From Paraburkholderia fungorum (GTDB lineage Bacteria > Pseudomonadota > Gammaproteobacteria > Burkholderiales > Burkholderiaceae): 64,000 nt of DNA. The notes below the pieces were generated by a model that worked only from the letters and a program-made list of their open reading frames with translations, was not told where the DNA came from and searched no databases. The stretch's first letter is position 1; each line of letters starts with the position of its first letter. Shown piece after piece: positions 9,535-16,835 of the stretch. Made by a program: the position numbers and the translations under genes. The stretch covers positions 2,046,001 through 2,110,000 of the forward strand of contig NZ_FNKP01000002.1 in NCBI RefSeq assembly GCF_900099835.1. Direction: 5' to 3'.

Positions 9535-9861
9535 CCTCAAACGGAACAGGCGGCCCTCCCGACCCAACGCCCGCTCGCCCGCGATGCTTTATCCGTCCCG
9601 CATCGCGTGGCTCCGTTGCCGGCGGCTCGTGCAGCGCTCGTGCAACAGGACTGGTCTCCCAGCACACCTACCCCGTGTTCACCGGTCTGGCAATGCGCCG
9701 CCGCGCTTTTTTGCGTCGAGCGTGCGCACCCGCAATCCTGGACCCTGCCGCCATGTACGCGCGCCTTCGTCAAACAGATGCACGAATGGCGGGAAAAACC
9801 ACATATAAGCGGACGGAGAAATTGAGTACCATAGGCCGGCAAGCTCAACCTACCTCTCTCC

Positions 9862-10431
9862 ATGACCGCCAATCCTCGAGAACTGACGCCGGAAACCCTC
9901 GCCGAGCTGCTCGAACGCATTGCCAAAGAAGATGCCGTGGCATTGCGCGAGTTATATGATCTCGCCGCCCCGAAACTGTTTGGCCTCGCCCTCCGTATAT
10001 TGAGCAGACACGAGTGGGCAGAAGAAGTGTTGCAGGACAGCTTCGTCAATATCTGGCGCTTTGCGGGCGACTATCGCCGCGCATTGTCCGCGCCGATGAC
10101 GTGGATGTCCGCGATCGTCCGAAACCGTGCTCTCGATCACCTGCGGCGAGTCAACTCGCAGGAAACAGAATGGAGCGATGCGTTGGACGATCTCGTGGCA
10201 ACCAGCGACCCGGATCCCGAAACGCTGACCGGGGTCAGTCTGCAGGCACGTTTGCTTGCGGGCTGCATGCAGCAACTGGAGCCTGCCCAACGTCAGGCGG
10301 TCGCTCTCGCTTATCTGCGCGATCAGAGCCATAGCGAGATCGCCGAAGTGCTGACGGTGCCGCTCGGCACCATCAAATCGTGGATCAGACGGGGCCTCGC
10401 CAAGCTTAAAACCTGCCTGGGAGGCGAGTGA
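9862..10431 (+). CDS. ECF-type RNA polymerase sigma factor (SigK-like)
   Basis: 189 residues. Sigma-70 region 2 is at about 25-95 ('FVNIWRFAGDYR', 'APMTWMSAIVRNRALDHLRR'), region 4 at about 125-185 ('LAYLRDQSHSEIAEVL', 'GTIKSWIRRGLAKL'). The next gene is its membrane anti-sigma factor, whose ATG overlaps the sigma stop by one base (TGATG), so the two are translationally coupled. Such pairs usually respond to envelope or oxidative stress and are autoregulated; the signal is not visible here. Confidence 0.92.
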   Translation: MTANPRELTPETLAELLERIAKEDAVALRELYDLAAPKLFGLALRILSRHEWAEEVLQDSFVNIWRFAGDYRRALSAPMTWMSAIVRNRALDHLRRVNSQETEWSDALDDLVATSDPDPETLTGVSLQARLLAGCMQQLEPAQRQAVALAYLRDQSHSEIAEVLTVPLGTIKSWIRRGLAKLKTCLGGE

Positions 10432-11213
10432 TGAACCTGACTCGTTATCCTCAGCTTGTCGATCTGCTGGCGGCCGAGTACGTGCTCGGCACCTTGCGCG
10501 GTGGCGCGCGGCGGCGCTTCCAGACTTATGCAGATCAGAACACCTCGGTGCGCGGCGCCGTCGACGAATGGCAGCGGCGCATTTCGCCGATGGCCGAACT
10601 CGCGGAGCCGCGCATGCCGCCCGCTGCCGTGTGGGAGGCGATCGAGCGGCGTCTGGGCATCGCCAATGCACGTGAAGCCACGCGTCCGCGTACCGTGGTG
10701 GAGACACCGGCGCGTCCGTCGCGCAGTCTGTTCGACAACCTCGCGTTCTGGCGTGGCTGGGCGATCGGCGTGACCGCGCTGGCGGCGGTCGCGGTGGTGG
10801 TCGCCGTGCGCTCGCTGTTGCCGTCCGCGACGACGCAGCCTGCCGCGCCGACCGTCGCGCAACAGCCTGAGGCCGCTGTCTCGCATGTGGCCGTGCTGAA
10901 CAACCAGGACTCGCATCCGGTGATGCTGGTCGCGTGGGATGAAACCCACTCCACGATGACGCTGCATCCGCTGGGCAAGGTCGACGTGCCTGCGGGCCGC
11001 GCGTTGGAGTTGTGGGGGATTCCGGCGAGCGGGCATCCGGTGGCGCTCGGCATGTTGCCGGACAGCGCGAGCGGCAAGGTGCCCGCCGGTCAGCAGAAGC
11101 CGGAGAGTTATGCGGCGCTGGCGGTGTCGATCGAAGCGCCGGGCGGGTCGCCGAATCCGAATGCGCCGAGCGGGCCGGTGGTGTTCAGCGGGAAATTGTT
11201 GCCGGTGTCTTGA
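10431..11213 (+). CDS. Membrane anti-sigma factor (RskA/anti-sigma-K type)
   Basis: 260 residues. The N-terminal cytoplasmic sigma-binding part (about 1-95) opens with 'YPQLVDLLAAEYVLGTLRGGAR', shortened here as the usual zinc-free anti-sigma-K start. One membrane span lies at about 105-127, and the periplasmic part ends in the RskA domain ('ALELWGIPASGHPVALG'). The ATG at 10431 follows GGGAGG and overlaps the sigma stop. It should hold the preceding sigma factor inactive at the inner membrane until a periplasmic signal releases it. Confidence 0.88.
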   Translation: MNLTRYPQLVDLLAAEYVLGTLRGGARRRFQTYADQNTSVRGAVDEWQRRISPMAELAEPRMPPAAVWEAIERRLGIANAREATRPRTVVETPARPSRSLFDNLAFWRGWAIGVTALAAVAVVVAVRSLLPSATTQPAAPTVAQQPEAAVSHVAVLNNQDSHPVMLVAWDETHSTMTLHPLGKVDVPAGRALELWGIPASGHPVALGMLPDSASGKVPAGQQKPESYAALAVSIEAPGGSPNPNAPSGPVVFSGKLLPVS

Positions 11214-11266
11214 GGTCGCAGCCGTGGCCCGGTTGCCGGTTTGGAGCCGGTCCCCGGCACATGACA

Positions 11267-11305
11267 AAAGCCGGTGTTCGCTTTGGCGAGCGCCGGCTTT
11301 TTGTT
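11267..11305 (+). terminator. Rho-independent terminator of the sigma/anti-sigma operon
   Basis: AAAGCCGG (11267-11274) pairs with CCGGCTTT (11293-11300), further paired bases lie inside, and TTTTTG follows. It starts 54 bases after the anti-sigma stop. Confidence 0.8.
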
Positions 11306-11411
11306 TGAGTCATGCTTTCTGGTAACGCTGACGGTTCGTCCACGGCGGCCCTCGCCTTCGCGCTCAACTGGCCTCTGGACGCGAACGCAAAATCCCCGCT
11401 ACCCTAGCCCC

Positions 11412-12701
11412 ATGCAAAGCTTTTACGAAGCCACGGTCTCGCGCCCGTTCTGCTACACGCCGCTGTCCGGCAAACGCAGCGCGAATGTCTGCATTATCGG
11501 CGGCGGACTGGCGGGGTTGTCCACGGCGTTGGCACTCGCCGAGCGCGGTATCGCCGATGTCGTCGTGCTCGAAGCCCAACAGGTTGGTTTCGGCGCGTCC
11601 GGGCGCAACGGCGGTTTCGTGTTTGGCGGCTACAGCCTCGATTGCGCCGATCTGCTGAAAGCGCTCGGCCCGGCTCGCGCTCGCGAACTCTACGCGCTCA
11701 CCACCGACGCAGTCGATCTGATGCGCAAGCGCATCGCCCGCTACCGGATAGATTGCGATGCCACCGACGCCGGTGTGATCCTCGCCAACTGGTTCGACGA
11801 ACCGGCGCGGCTGGAAACCCAGCGTCGCCTGATGCGCGATTCGTTCGATGTCGACTGGGAGCCGCTTACGTCCGCACAACTCGCGTCACGATTGAAAACG
11901 CGCCGCTATCACGGCGGCCTGTTCGAGCGCAACGCGTTCCACTTTCATCCGCTCAAATACGTGCTTGGCGTCGCGCATGCGGCTGCGGGTCAGGGCGTGA
12001 CCCTTCACGAGCATTCGCCCGTGATCCGGCTCAAGCGCGACGGCGCCGCCTTCCAGGTCAGCACGCCGCAAGGCACGCTCGACGCGCGGCATGTCGTAAT
12101 GGCGGGCGGCGGCTACGCGCGCAACGTCTACGCGCGGGTCGAACGCGCGGTGCTACCCATCGCCACCTACGTGATCGCCACCGAGCCGCTCGGCCATCGC
12201 CTCGAAGACGCCATCGACACCCGCGCCGCCGTCTACGACACCCGCTTTGCGTTCGACTATTACCGCCCGCTTCCCGACACGCGCATTCTGTGGGGCGGCC
12301 GCATCTCGATACGCGAGCGCTCGCCCGAGGTCATCTCGCGCCTTCTGCGCCGGGATCTGCTGAAGGTGTATCCGCAATTGAGCGGCGTGCGGATCGACTA
12401 CGCATGGGGCGGCCTGATGAGCTACGCGCGGCACAAGATGCCGCAAATCGGCCGCAGCACGGACGGCGTCTGGTACGCAGTCGGTTTCGGCGGACACGGC
12501 ATGGCGCCGACCACCGTCTCCGGCGAGTTGCTGGCGGCCGCGATTGCAGGCGAACGCCCGGTGCCCGACGCGTTCGCCGCGTTCGGCCTGACGCCCGCCT
12601 ACGGCGCGCTCGGTCTCGCCGCCGCGCAACTCACCTACACCACCATGCAGACGCGCGATGCATTCGCTGCGCGTCGCCAGCCTGCGCGATCCATCGTATG
12701 A
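11412..12701 (+). CDS. FAD-dependent oxidoreductase, DAO family (gamma-glutamylputrescine oxidase-like)
   Basis: 429 residues from ATG 11412; the frame is open further upstream but that part overlaps the previous terminator. N-terminal FAD dinucleotide motif 'IIGGGLAGLSTALALAERG' at about 31-49, then 'GFGASGRNGGFVFGGYS', characteristic of the PuuB/OrdL branch. C-terminal FAD contacts lie in 'VGFGGHGMAPTTVSGELLA'. It should oxidise a primary or secondary amine to an aldehyde plus hydrogen peroxide. The substrate cannot be told: no polyamine genes are next to it, and the following gene is a TetR regulator with its own promoter-like element. Confidence 0.82.
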   Translation: MQSFYEATVSRPFCYTPLSGKRSANVCIIGGGLAGLSTALALAERGIADVVVLEAQQVGFGASGRNGGFVFGGYSLDCADLLKALGPARARELYALTTDAVDLMRKRIARYRIDCDATDAGVILANWFDEPARLETQRRLMRDSFDVDWEPLTSAQLASRLKTRRYHGGLFERNAFHFHPLKYVLGVAHAAAGQGVTLHEHSPVIRLKRDGAAFQVSTPQGTLDARHVVMAGGGYARNVYARVERAVLPIATYVIATEPLGHRLEDAIDTRAAVYDTRFAFDYYRPLPDTRILWGGRISIRERSPEVISRLLRRDLLKVYPQLSGVRIDYAWGGLMSYARHKMPQIGRSTDGVWYAVGFGGHGMAPTTVSGELLAAAIAGERPVPDAFAAFGLTPAYGALGLAAAQLTYTTMQTRDAFAARRQPARSIV

Positions 12702-12731
12702 GCTATCGCAATACGCCGCCGGATCTGCCCA

Positions 12732-12775
12732 AAACCGGCTCATTGATGGCCGAAAGCCACGCCGGAGGCCGGTTT
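12732..12775 (+). terminator. Hairpin after the FAD oxidoreductase gene
   Basis: AAACCGGC (12732-12739) pairs with GCCGGTTT (12768-12775); a short TTT follows inside the stem. It begins 31 bases after the stop and is probably a weak terminator before the TetR gene. Confidence 0.45.
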
Positions 12776-12783
12776 GCGCGTGC

Positions 12784-12789
12784 TAAAAT
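12784..12789 (+). promoter_or_regulatory. Candidate -10 box (TAAAAT) for the TetR gene
   Basis: TAAAAT lies 9 bases before the first possible ATG (12799) and 27 before the second (12817). No good -35 box is visible. If this is the promoter, the 12799 start would be nearly leaderless, which favours the 12817 start. Confidence 0.35.
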
Positions 12790-12798
12790 GCGCCGTCA

Positions 12799-13515
12799 AT
12801 GCCGCTCGAATACACAATGAAAAAGGGAAGCAAGGCCGCCGAGCCTGATACCAACGGCATCCTGTCGGAGACCTCGCCGCGCCCCGACGCCCGGCGCAAG
12901 TACGACCCCGAACAGACGAAACGCAACATCCTCGATGTCGCGACGCAGGAGTTCTCCGCGATGGGCCTGACGGGTGCGCGCGTCGACGCGATCGCGGAAC
13001 GCACGAACACCACCAAGCGCATGCTGTACTACTACTTCGGCAGCAAGGAAGGGTTGTATCAGGCGGTGCTGGAAAAGGTTTACGGAGACATTCGTGCGCT
13101 CGAACAGGACCTGCACGTCAGCGAACTCGATCCCATTGAAGGCATGCGTGCGCTGGTCGAATTCACGTTCGATTATCACGACCGCCAGCGCGACTTCGTG
13201 CGTCTGGTGACGATCGAAAATATTCACGGCGCGAAATACGTCGAGCAGGTGAAGACGTTCAAAGGCCGCAACGTCACCGTGATTCACACGATTGAAGACC
13301 TGCTCAGGCGCGGCATCGAAGCCGGACAGTTCCGCGACGACCTCGACCCGATCGACCTGCATCTGATGATCAGCTCGTTGTGCTTTCACCGTGTCGGCAA
13401 TCGCCATACGTTCGGCACGGCGTTCGGGCGCGATCCTTCGCATCCACGCTTGCGGGCGCGGCATCGCGCGATGATCGTCGATGCGGTGCTGCGTTTCGTG
13501 CGCAAGGAAAGTTGA
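12799..13515 (+). CDS. TetR/AcrR-family transcriptional regulator
   Basis: 238 residues from ATG 12799, or 232 from ATG 12817; neither has a clear ribosome site. The N-terminal HTH at about 37-83 has the family hallmark 'ARVDAIAERTNTTKRMLYYYFGSKEGLYQAV'-type segment (Thr-Lys-Arg, YYYFGSKE). The C-terminal all-helical domain binds the inducer. It is convergent with the MFS gene of the quinate/shikimate cluster and separated from it by a shared terminator, so it is a plausible regulator of that cluster (inference from position only). Confidence 0.85.
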   Translation: MPLEYTMKKGSKAAEPDTNGILSETSPRPDARRKYDPEQTKRNILDVATQEFSAMGLTGARVDAIAERTNTTKRMLYYYFGSKEGLYQAVLEKVYGDIRALEQDLHVSELDPIEGMRALVEFTFDYHDRQRDFVRLVTIENIHGAKYVEQVKTFKGRNVTVIHTIEDLLRRGIEAGQFRDDLDPIDLHLMISSLCFHRVGNRHTFGTAFGRDPSHPRLRARHRAMIVDAVLRFVRKES

Positions 13516-13560
13516 ACCCGCGCTAAATTCAGGCTGAAATCCGGCTGAAACGAAAATGAA

Positions 13561-13594
13561 AACGGGACGTGGCTTGCGCCACGTCCCGTTTTTT
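13561..13594. terminator. Bidirectional rho-independent terminator
   Basis: A perfect 13-bp stem (13561-13573 with 13578-13590) around the loop TTGC, followed by TTTTTT on the plus strand and preceded by an A-rich stretch that gives U residues on the minus strand. It sits between the convergent TetR and MFS genes. Confidence 0.92.
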
Positions 13595-13615
13595 CTGCGT
13601 AGGTGAATCGGACGG

Positions 13616-14977
13616 TTAGTCCACCAGCACGATCCGCTTGATATCGCCGACGATAAAGATGTACGACAGCGCGCCGATCATCGCGACCGCGCCGATGAAC
13701 ACCAGCGCCCCGACGAACGAACCGGTCGCCGCGACGATGAAGCCCACCACCAGCGGCGTGACGATGCCCGCCACATTGGCCGCGAAGTTGAAGATGCCGC
13801 CGGTCACGCCGAGCAGACCTTGCGGCGCGATATCGGACACCAGCGTCCAGCCCAGCGCGGCCATGCCCTGCGCGAAAAACGCGACCGACAGAATCGCGAT
13901 CACCGCGACGTTGCTCTCGACATAGTTGGCGAGAATGATGGTCGATGCGAGCAGCAGGCCGGTGATGATCGGCAGCTTGCGCGCGACGTTCGGCGACTTG
14001 CCGCGACGCAGCAGCCAGTCGGAGAAGAAGCCGCCGAACATCACACCGATCGACGCCGCGATGAACGGCATGATCGCGAAGAAGCCGATCTTCAGCCACG
14101 CCATATGACGTTCGGTCGCGAGATAGGTCGGGAACCAGGTGAGGAAGAACACCAGCGTCGAGTTGCCCGCGAACTGGCCGAGGCAAATACCGCTCAACTG
14201 ACGATGCTTGAGCAGGCGGCCGATCGTGCGCCATTCGAAGCCGCTTTTGGCTTTTACAGCCGGAGCGTCCGCGTCCTTCTTGCGCTGCGTCAGACCACCG
14301 CCCGCTTCGATGTAGTCCAGCTCGGCCTGATTCACCGTCGGATGATCGGCCGGTTCGCGATAGAACTTCCACCAGATCAGACCGAACACCAGACCCACGC
14401 CGCCCACGACGTAGAACAGCGAACGCCAGCCGAACGCGCCCATCAGCATGAACAGGAACGGGCTGAAAAACGCGAGGCCGATATATTCGCCGACCGTGTA
14501 CGTGCCGGTCGCCATCGCGCGTTCGCTTTGCGGGAACCAGGTGGCGACCACGCGGCTATTGGTCGGAAAGCACGGCGCTTCCGACACGCCCAGCCCCAGC
14601 CGGAACGCGAACAGCGCGCCGATACCGTGCACCAGCCCCTGGGCGAGCGTGCACAGCGACCAGAACGTCATCGACAGGAAATAGGTCAGCTTGCTGCCAA
14701 AGCGGTCGAGGAACAGGCCGCCCGGAATCTGCGCGGCCACATAGCTCCACGAGAAGACGGAGAACAGCAGGCCCATCAGCGCGGCGTTGATGCCGAGTTC
14801 CTTGGTCAACTGCGGCGCGGCGATGCCGAGCACCGTGCGGTCCAGATAATTGATCATCGTGCCAACCGCGAGCAGCGCAAGAACCTGATAGCGCGCTTTC
14901 GAACGACGGGCAGTGCTCACCGTGGCGCCCTTCTGCAAGGCGGCGTCGGCGGGAGTGGATTGAATCGGCTGCGGCAT
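13616..14977 (-). CDS. MFS transporter, anion:cation symporter (ACS) type; probable quinate/shikimate carrier
   Basis: 453 residues, 12 predicted membrane spans with a central loop at about 215-250. ACS-family marks: 'NYLDRTVLGIAAPQL' in span 1 and 'RLGLGVSEAPCFPTNSR' in span 4. GAGGAG lies 9 bases before the ATG. It is 58 bp behind the shikimate dehydrogenase gene and is probably co-transcribed with it and the dehydroquinase gene, which suggests quinate, shikimate or dehydroshikimate as substrate. The substrate is inferred from context; ACS members also carry hexuronates and phthalates. Confidence 0.82.
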   Translation of the reverse strand: MPQPIQSTPADAALQKGATVSTARRSKARYQVLALLAVGTMINYLDRTVLGIAAPQLTKELGINAALMGLLFSVFSWSYVAAQIPGGLFLDRFGSKLTYFLSMTFWSLCTLAQGLVHGIGALFAFRLGLGVSEAPCFPTNSRVVATWFPQSERAMATGTYTVGEYIGLAFFSPFLFMLMGAFGWRSLFYVVGGVGLVFGLIWWKFYREPADHPTVNQAELDYIEAGGGLTQRKKDADAPAVKAKSGFEWRTIGRLLKHRQLSGICLGQFAGNSTLVFFLTWFPTYLATERHMAWLKIGFFAIMPFIAASIGVMFGGFFSDWLLRRGKSPNVARKLPIITGLLLASTIILANYVESNVAVIAILSVAFFAQGMAALGWTLVSDIAPQGLLGVTGGIFNFAANVAGIVTPLVVGFIVAATGSFVGALVFIGAVAMIGALSYIFIVGDIKRIVLVD

Positions 14978-15035
14978 GGGGTAGGTTTCTCCTCAGTCTA
15001 TGGCTCAGTCTTGGTATTCCGGCTTTCGCTGCCGG

Positions 15036-15914
15036 CTAGCGTCCCAGCAACGACTGGAAATGGGTGTACACGCGCTCGGCGTCCGGCTCGAGGCCGGTGA
15101 AGATACGCATTGCATCGACCGCCTGGTAGACCGCCATGCCGCCGCCGCTCAGCGTGCGGCAACCCAGCGCTTCGGCGGCCTGCAGCAACGCGGTGCGGAT
15201 CGGGAAGTAAACAATGTCCGCAACCCACAGATCGCGGTGCAGCAATTCAACCGGCAACGGCAGGCCGGGCAGCTTTGCCATGCCGGTCGGCGTCGCGTGA
15301 ATCAGGCCGTTGGCGGCGGCGAGCGACTCGGCCAGCGAGGTGCCCGCGCTGACCTTGGCGGCCGGAAAGCGCTTCTGCAATTCGTCGGCGAGCGAGCTGG
15401 CACGCGCGGCGTCCACGTCGAACAGCGTCAACGATTGCGCACCCATGTTCAGCGCCGCATGCGCGACCGCCGCACCCGCGCCGCCCGCGCCGAGCTGTAC
15501 CACGCGTTCCAGCGACACATCCGGCAAGCCGCGCTGGAATGCGCGCGCGAAGCCCGACCAGTCGGTGTTGTGACCGATGCGCTTGCCGTCCTTGAACAGC
15601 ACTGTGTTGACCGCACCGAGTGCGCGGGCGTCGTCGGAGAGTTCGTCGAGCAGGGGAATCACTGCCTGCTTGCACGGATACGTGATGTTCAGGCCGTTAA
15701 AGCCCATGCGTTCGGCGGCGGTGAGCAGATCCGGCAGCGCGGCGCTGTCGAGCTTCAATGCTTCCAGATCGATGCGGCGATACACATAGTGCAGCCCGAG
15801 CTTGCTGCCTTCTTCTTCGTGCATCGCGGGCGTCAGCGAGCCGCCGATGCCCGAGCCGATCAGGCCGACCAGATAGGAATGCGGAGTGGCCTGGGAGCTG
15901 GTTTGTGCGTTCAT
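15036..15914 (-). CDS. Shikimate/quinate dehydrogenase (AroE family)
   Basis: 292 residues from ATG 15914. Substrate-binding lobe: 'GLIGSGIGGSLTPAMHEEE', 'GLNITYPCKQ' (catalytic Lys) and 'GAVNTVLF'. Nucleotide-binding lobe: 'LGAGGAGAAVAHA'. It should interconvert shikimate (or quinate) and the 3-dehydro acid with NAD(P). The clustering with a carrier and dehydroshikimate dehydratase suggests a catabolic role rather than the biosynthetic aroE. An alternative GTG start at 16010 overlaps the dehydroquinase stop (GTGA) and would add 32 low-complexity residues encoded partly by a 12-bp tandem repeat. I prefer 15914 from family length. Confidence 0.85.
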   Translation of the reverse strand: MNAQTSSQATPHSYLVGLIGSGIGGSLTPAMHEEEGSKLGLHYVYRRIDLEALKLDSAALPDLLTAAERMGFNGLNITYPCKQAVIPLLDELSDDARALGAVNTVLFKDGKRIGHNTDWSGFARAFQRGLPDVSLERVVQLGAGGAGAAVAHAALNMGAQSLTLFDVDAARASSLADELQKRFPAAKVSAGTSLAESLAAANGLIHATPTGMAKLPGLPLPVELLHRDLWVADIVYFPIRTALLQAAEALGCRTLSGGGMAVYQAVDAMRIFTGLEPDAERVYTHFQSLLGR

Positions 15915-15980
15915 GGGGATGCCCGATTTCGAGTTCGCCGGAAGGTTGGCGGATGCGTCTGTTGGCGCGCTGGTTTGCAG

Positions 15981-16014
15981 GTTCGCTTGTACGTTCGCTT
16001 GTAGGTTCACTTCG
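15981..16014. repeat. 12-bp tandem repeat, about 2.5 copies
   Basis: GTTCGCTTGTAC (15981-15992) and GTTCGCTTGTAG (15993-16004), followed by a partial third copy (GTTCACTT). It lies at the end of the dehydroquinase gene and in the possible N-terminal extension of shikimate dehydrogenase, where each unit would add four residues in frame. Confidence 0.7.
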
Positions 16015-16462
16015 CCGCCCTATTCTTAAGAATAGTGGCCATGCGCTCCAGCGCGAGCACATAACCCTGGGTTCCACAGCCGACGATAATCGCGTCCGCC
16101 ACCGCCGACACATACGAGTGATGCCGGAACGCCTCGCGCCGATGCACGTTCGAAATATGCACTTCGATAACCGGCTTCTCGATGGCGGTGAGCGCGTCGG
16201 CGATCGCGACCGACGTATGCGTATAAGCCGCCGGATTGATCACGATGCCGTCGACCTTGGTGCGCGCCGCATGCAGCCAGTCGATCAGTTGATGCTCGGC
16301 GTTCGACTGACAGAAGTCGATCGACAGATCGAGTCGCTCGCCTGCATCGCGGCACAGCTTCGCGACGTCGTCGAGCGTTTCCGAGCCGTAGACGGCCGGC
16401 TCGCGCGTGCCGAGCAGATTGAGGTTCGGTCCATTCAGGACCAGTACGGAGGCAAAACTCAT
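16007..16462 (-). CDS. aroQ: 3-dehydroquinate dehydratase, type II
   Basis: 151 residues, normal for the family. Motifs in order: '[15 protein letters not shown]' (with the Tyr of 'AVYG' as catalytic base), '[13 protein letters not shown]', '[13 protein letters not shown]', '[17 protein letters not shown]' (catalytic His). ATG 16462 follows AGGAG at 8 bases; the frame is open 28 codons further but without similarity. It dehydrates 3-dehydroquinate to 3-dehydroshikimate. Given the shikimate dehydrogenase and transporter downstream and the dehydroshikimate dehydratase divergently upstream, this copy probably works in quinate catabolism. Confidence 0.93.
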   Translation of the reverse strand: MSFASVLVLNGPNLNLLGTREPAVYGSETLDDVAKLCRDAGERLDLSIDFCQSNAEHQLIDWLHAARTKVDGIVINPAAYTHTSVAIADALTAIEKPVIEVHISNVHRREAFRHHSYVSAVADAIIVGCGTQGYVLALERMATILKNRAAK

Positions 16463-16835
16463 GACAGCGGCTCCTGCAAAGTAAGGCGCAAAGCGCACCA
16501 CGACATCCGCGGTTGCTCTACAACGTGTGGCGAAGTGTGCGCGCATTGGCCGTCGCCGTCATTCGGGGTTTCTACGAATTTGTACCATCTAGTTAGTTTG
16601 TATACACTGGCGAAACTCCGGTTAGTGTGGGTCAGTCTGGCCTGCGTCTTGCAAGCGTGGAATGCGCATAATGTGTATAGCGGGTCTGTCCACCGCGGGT
16701 GTAGCGCCCAGCGCCGCTTGCCTGTCTGCGCATCGCCGCATCGCTGCCTTCAAAGGCAATGCATGGGTGATCCGGCAAGCTAGCCGTCGTACGTATTCTT
16801 CAACCGCCGTTTGATAGTTAACGCAGGAGCCGTTC
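16463..16835. promoter_or_regulatory. Divergent control region of the quinate/shikimate genes
   Basis: 373 bp without a gene between the dehydroquinase (minus) and dehydroshikimate dehydratase (plus). It contains an 8-bp perfect palindrome TGTATACA (16599-16606) and a related half-site TGTGTATA (16672-16679), 73 bases further on. These could be operator sites for a regulator of both transcripts. No clear -35/-10 pair is visible. Confidence 0.45.

Larger units (their letters stand above)
9338..9861. other. 524-bp gene-free stretch upstream of the sigma factor gene
   Basis: No convincing gene; frames crossing it in several phases have no recognisable product. It holds two strong hairpins. CAGCGCGTT...AACGCGCTG (9361-9385, 7-base loop) probably ends the dehydratase transcript. 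CCCGGACG...CGTCCGGG (9498-9534) has an inner CTGAC/GTCAG stem. A TTTTTT run lies near 9707. I cannot name a promoter for the sigma gene with confidence. Confidence 0.5.

Noticed and set aside
9516..10049. Frames on both strands in the gap before the sigma gene
   Set aside because: Ser/Arg/Cys-rich sequences with no domain, no ribosome site and overlap with the sigma gene.
15981..16014. Possible CRISPR-like repeats
   Set aside because: Only about 2.5 copies of a 12-bp unit with no spacers; a coding tandem repeat.
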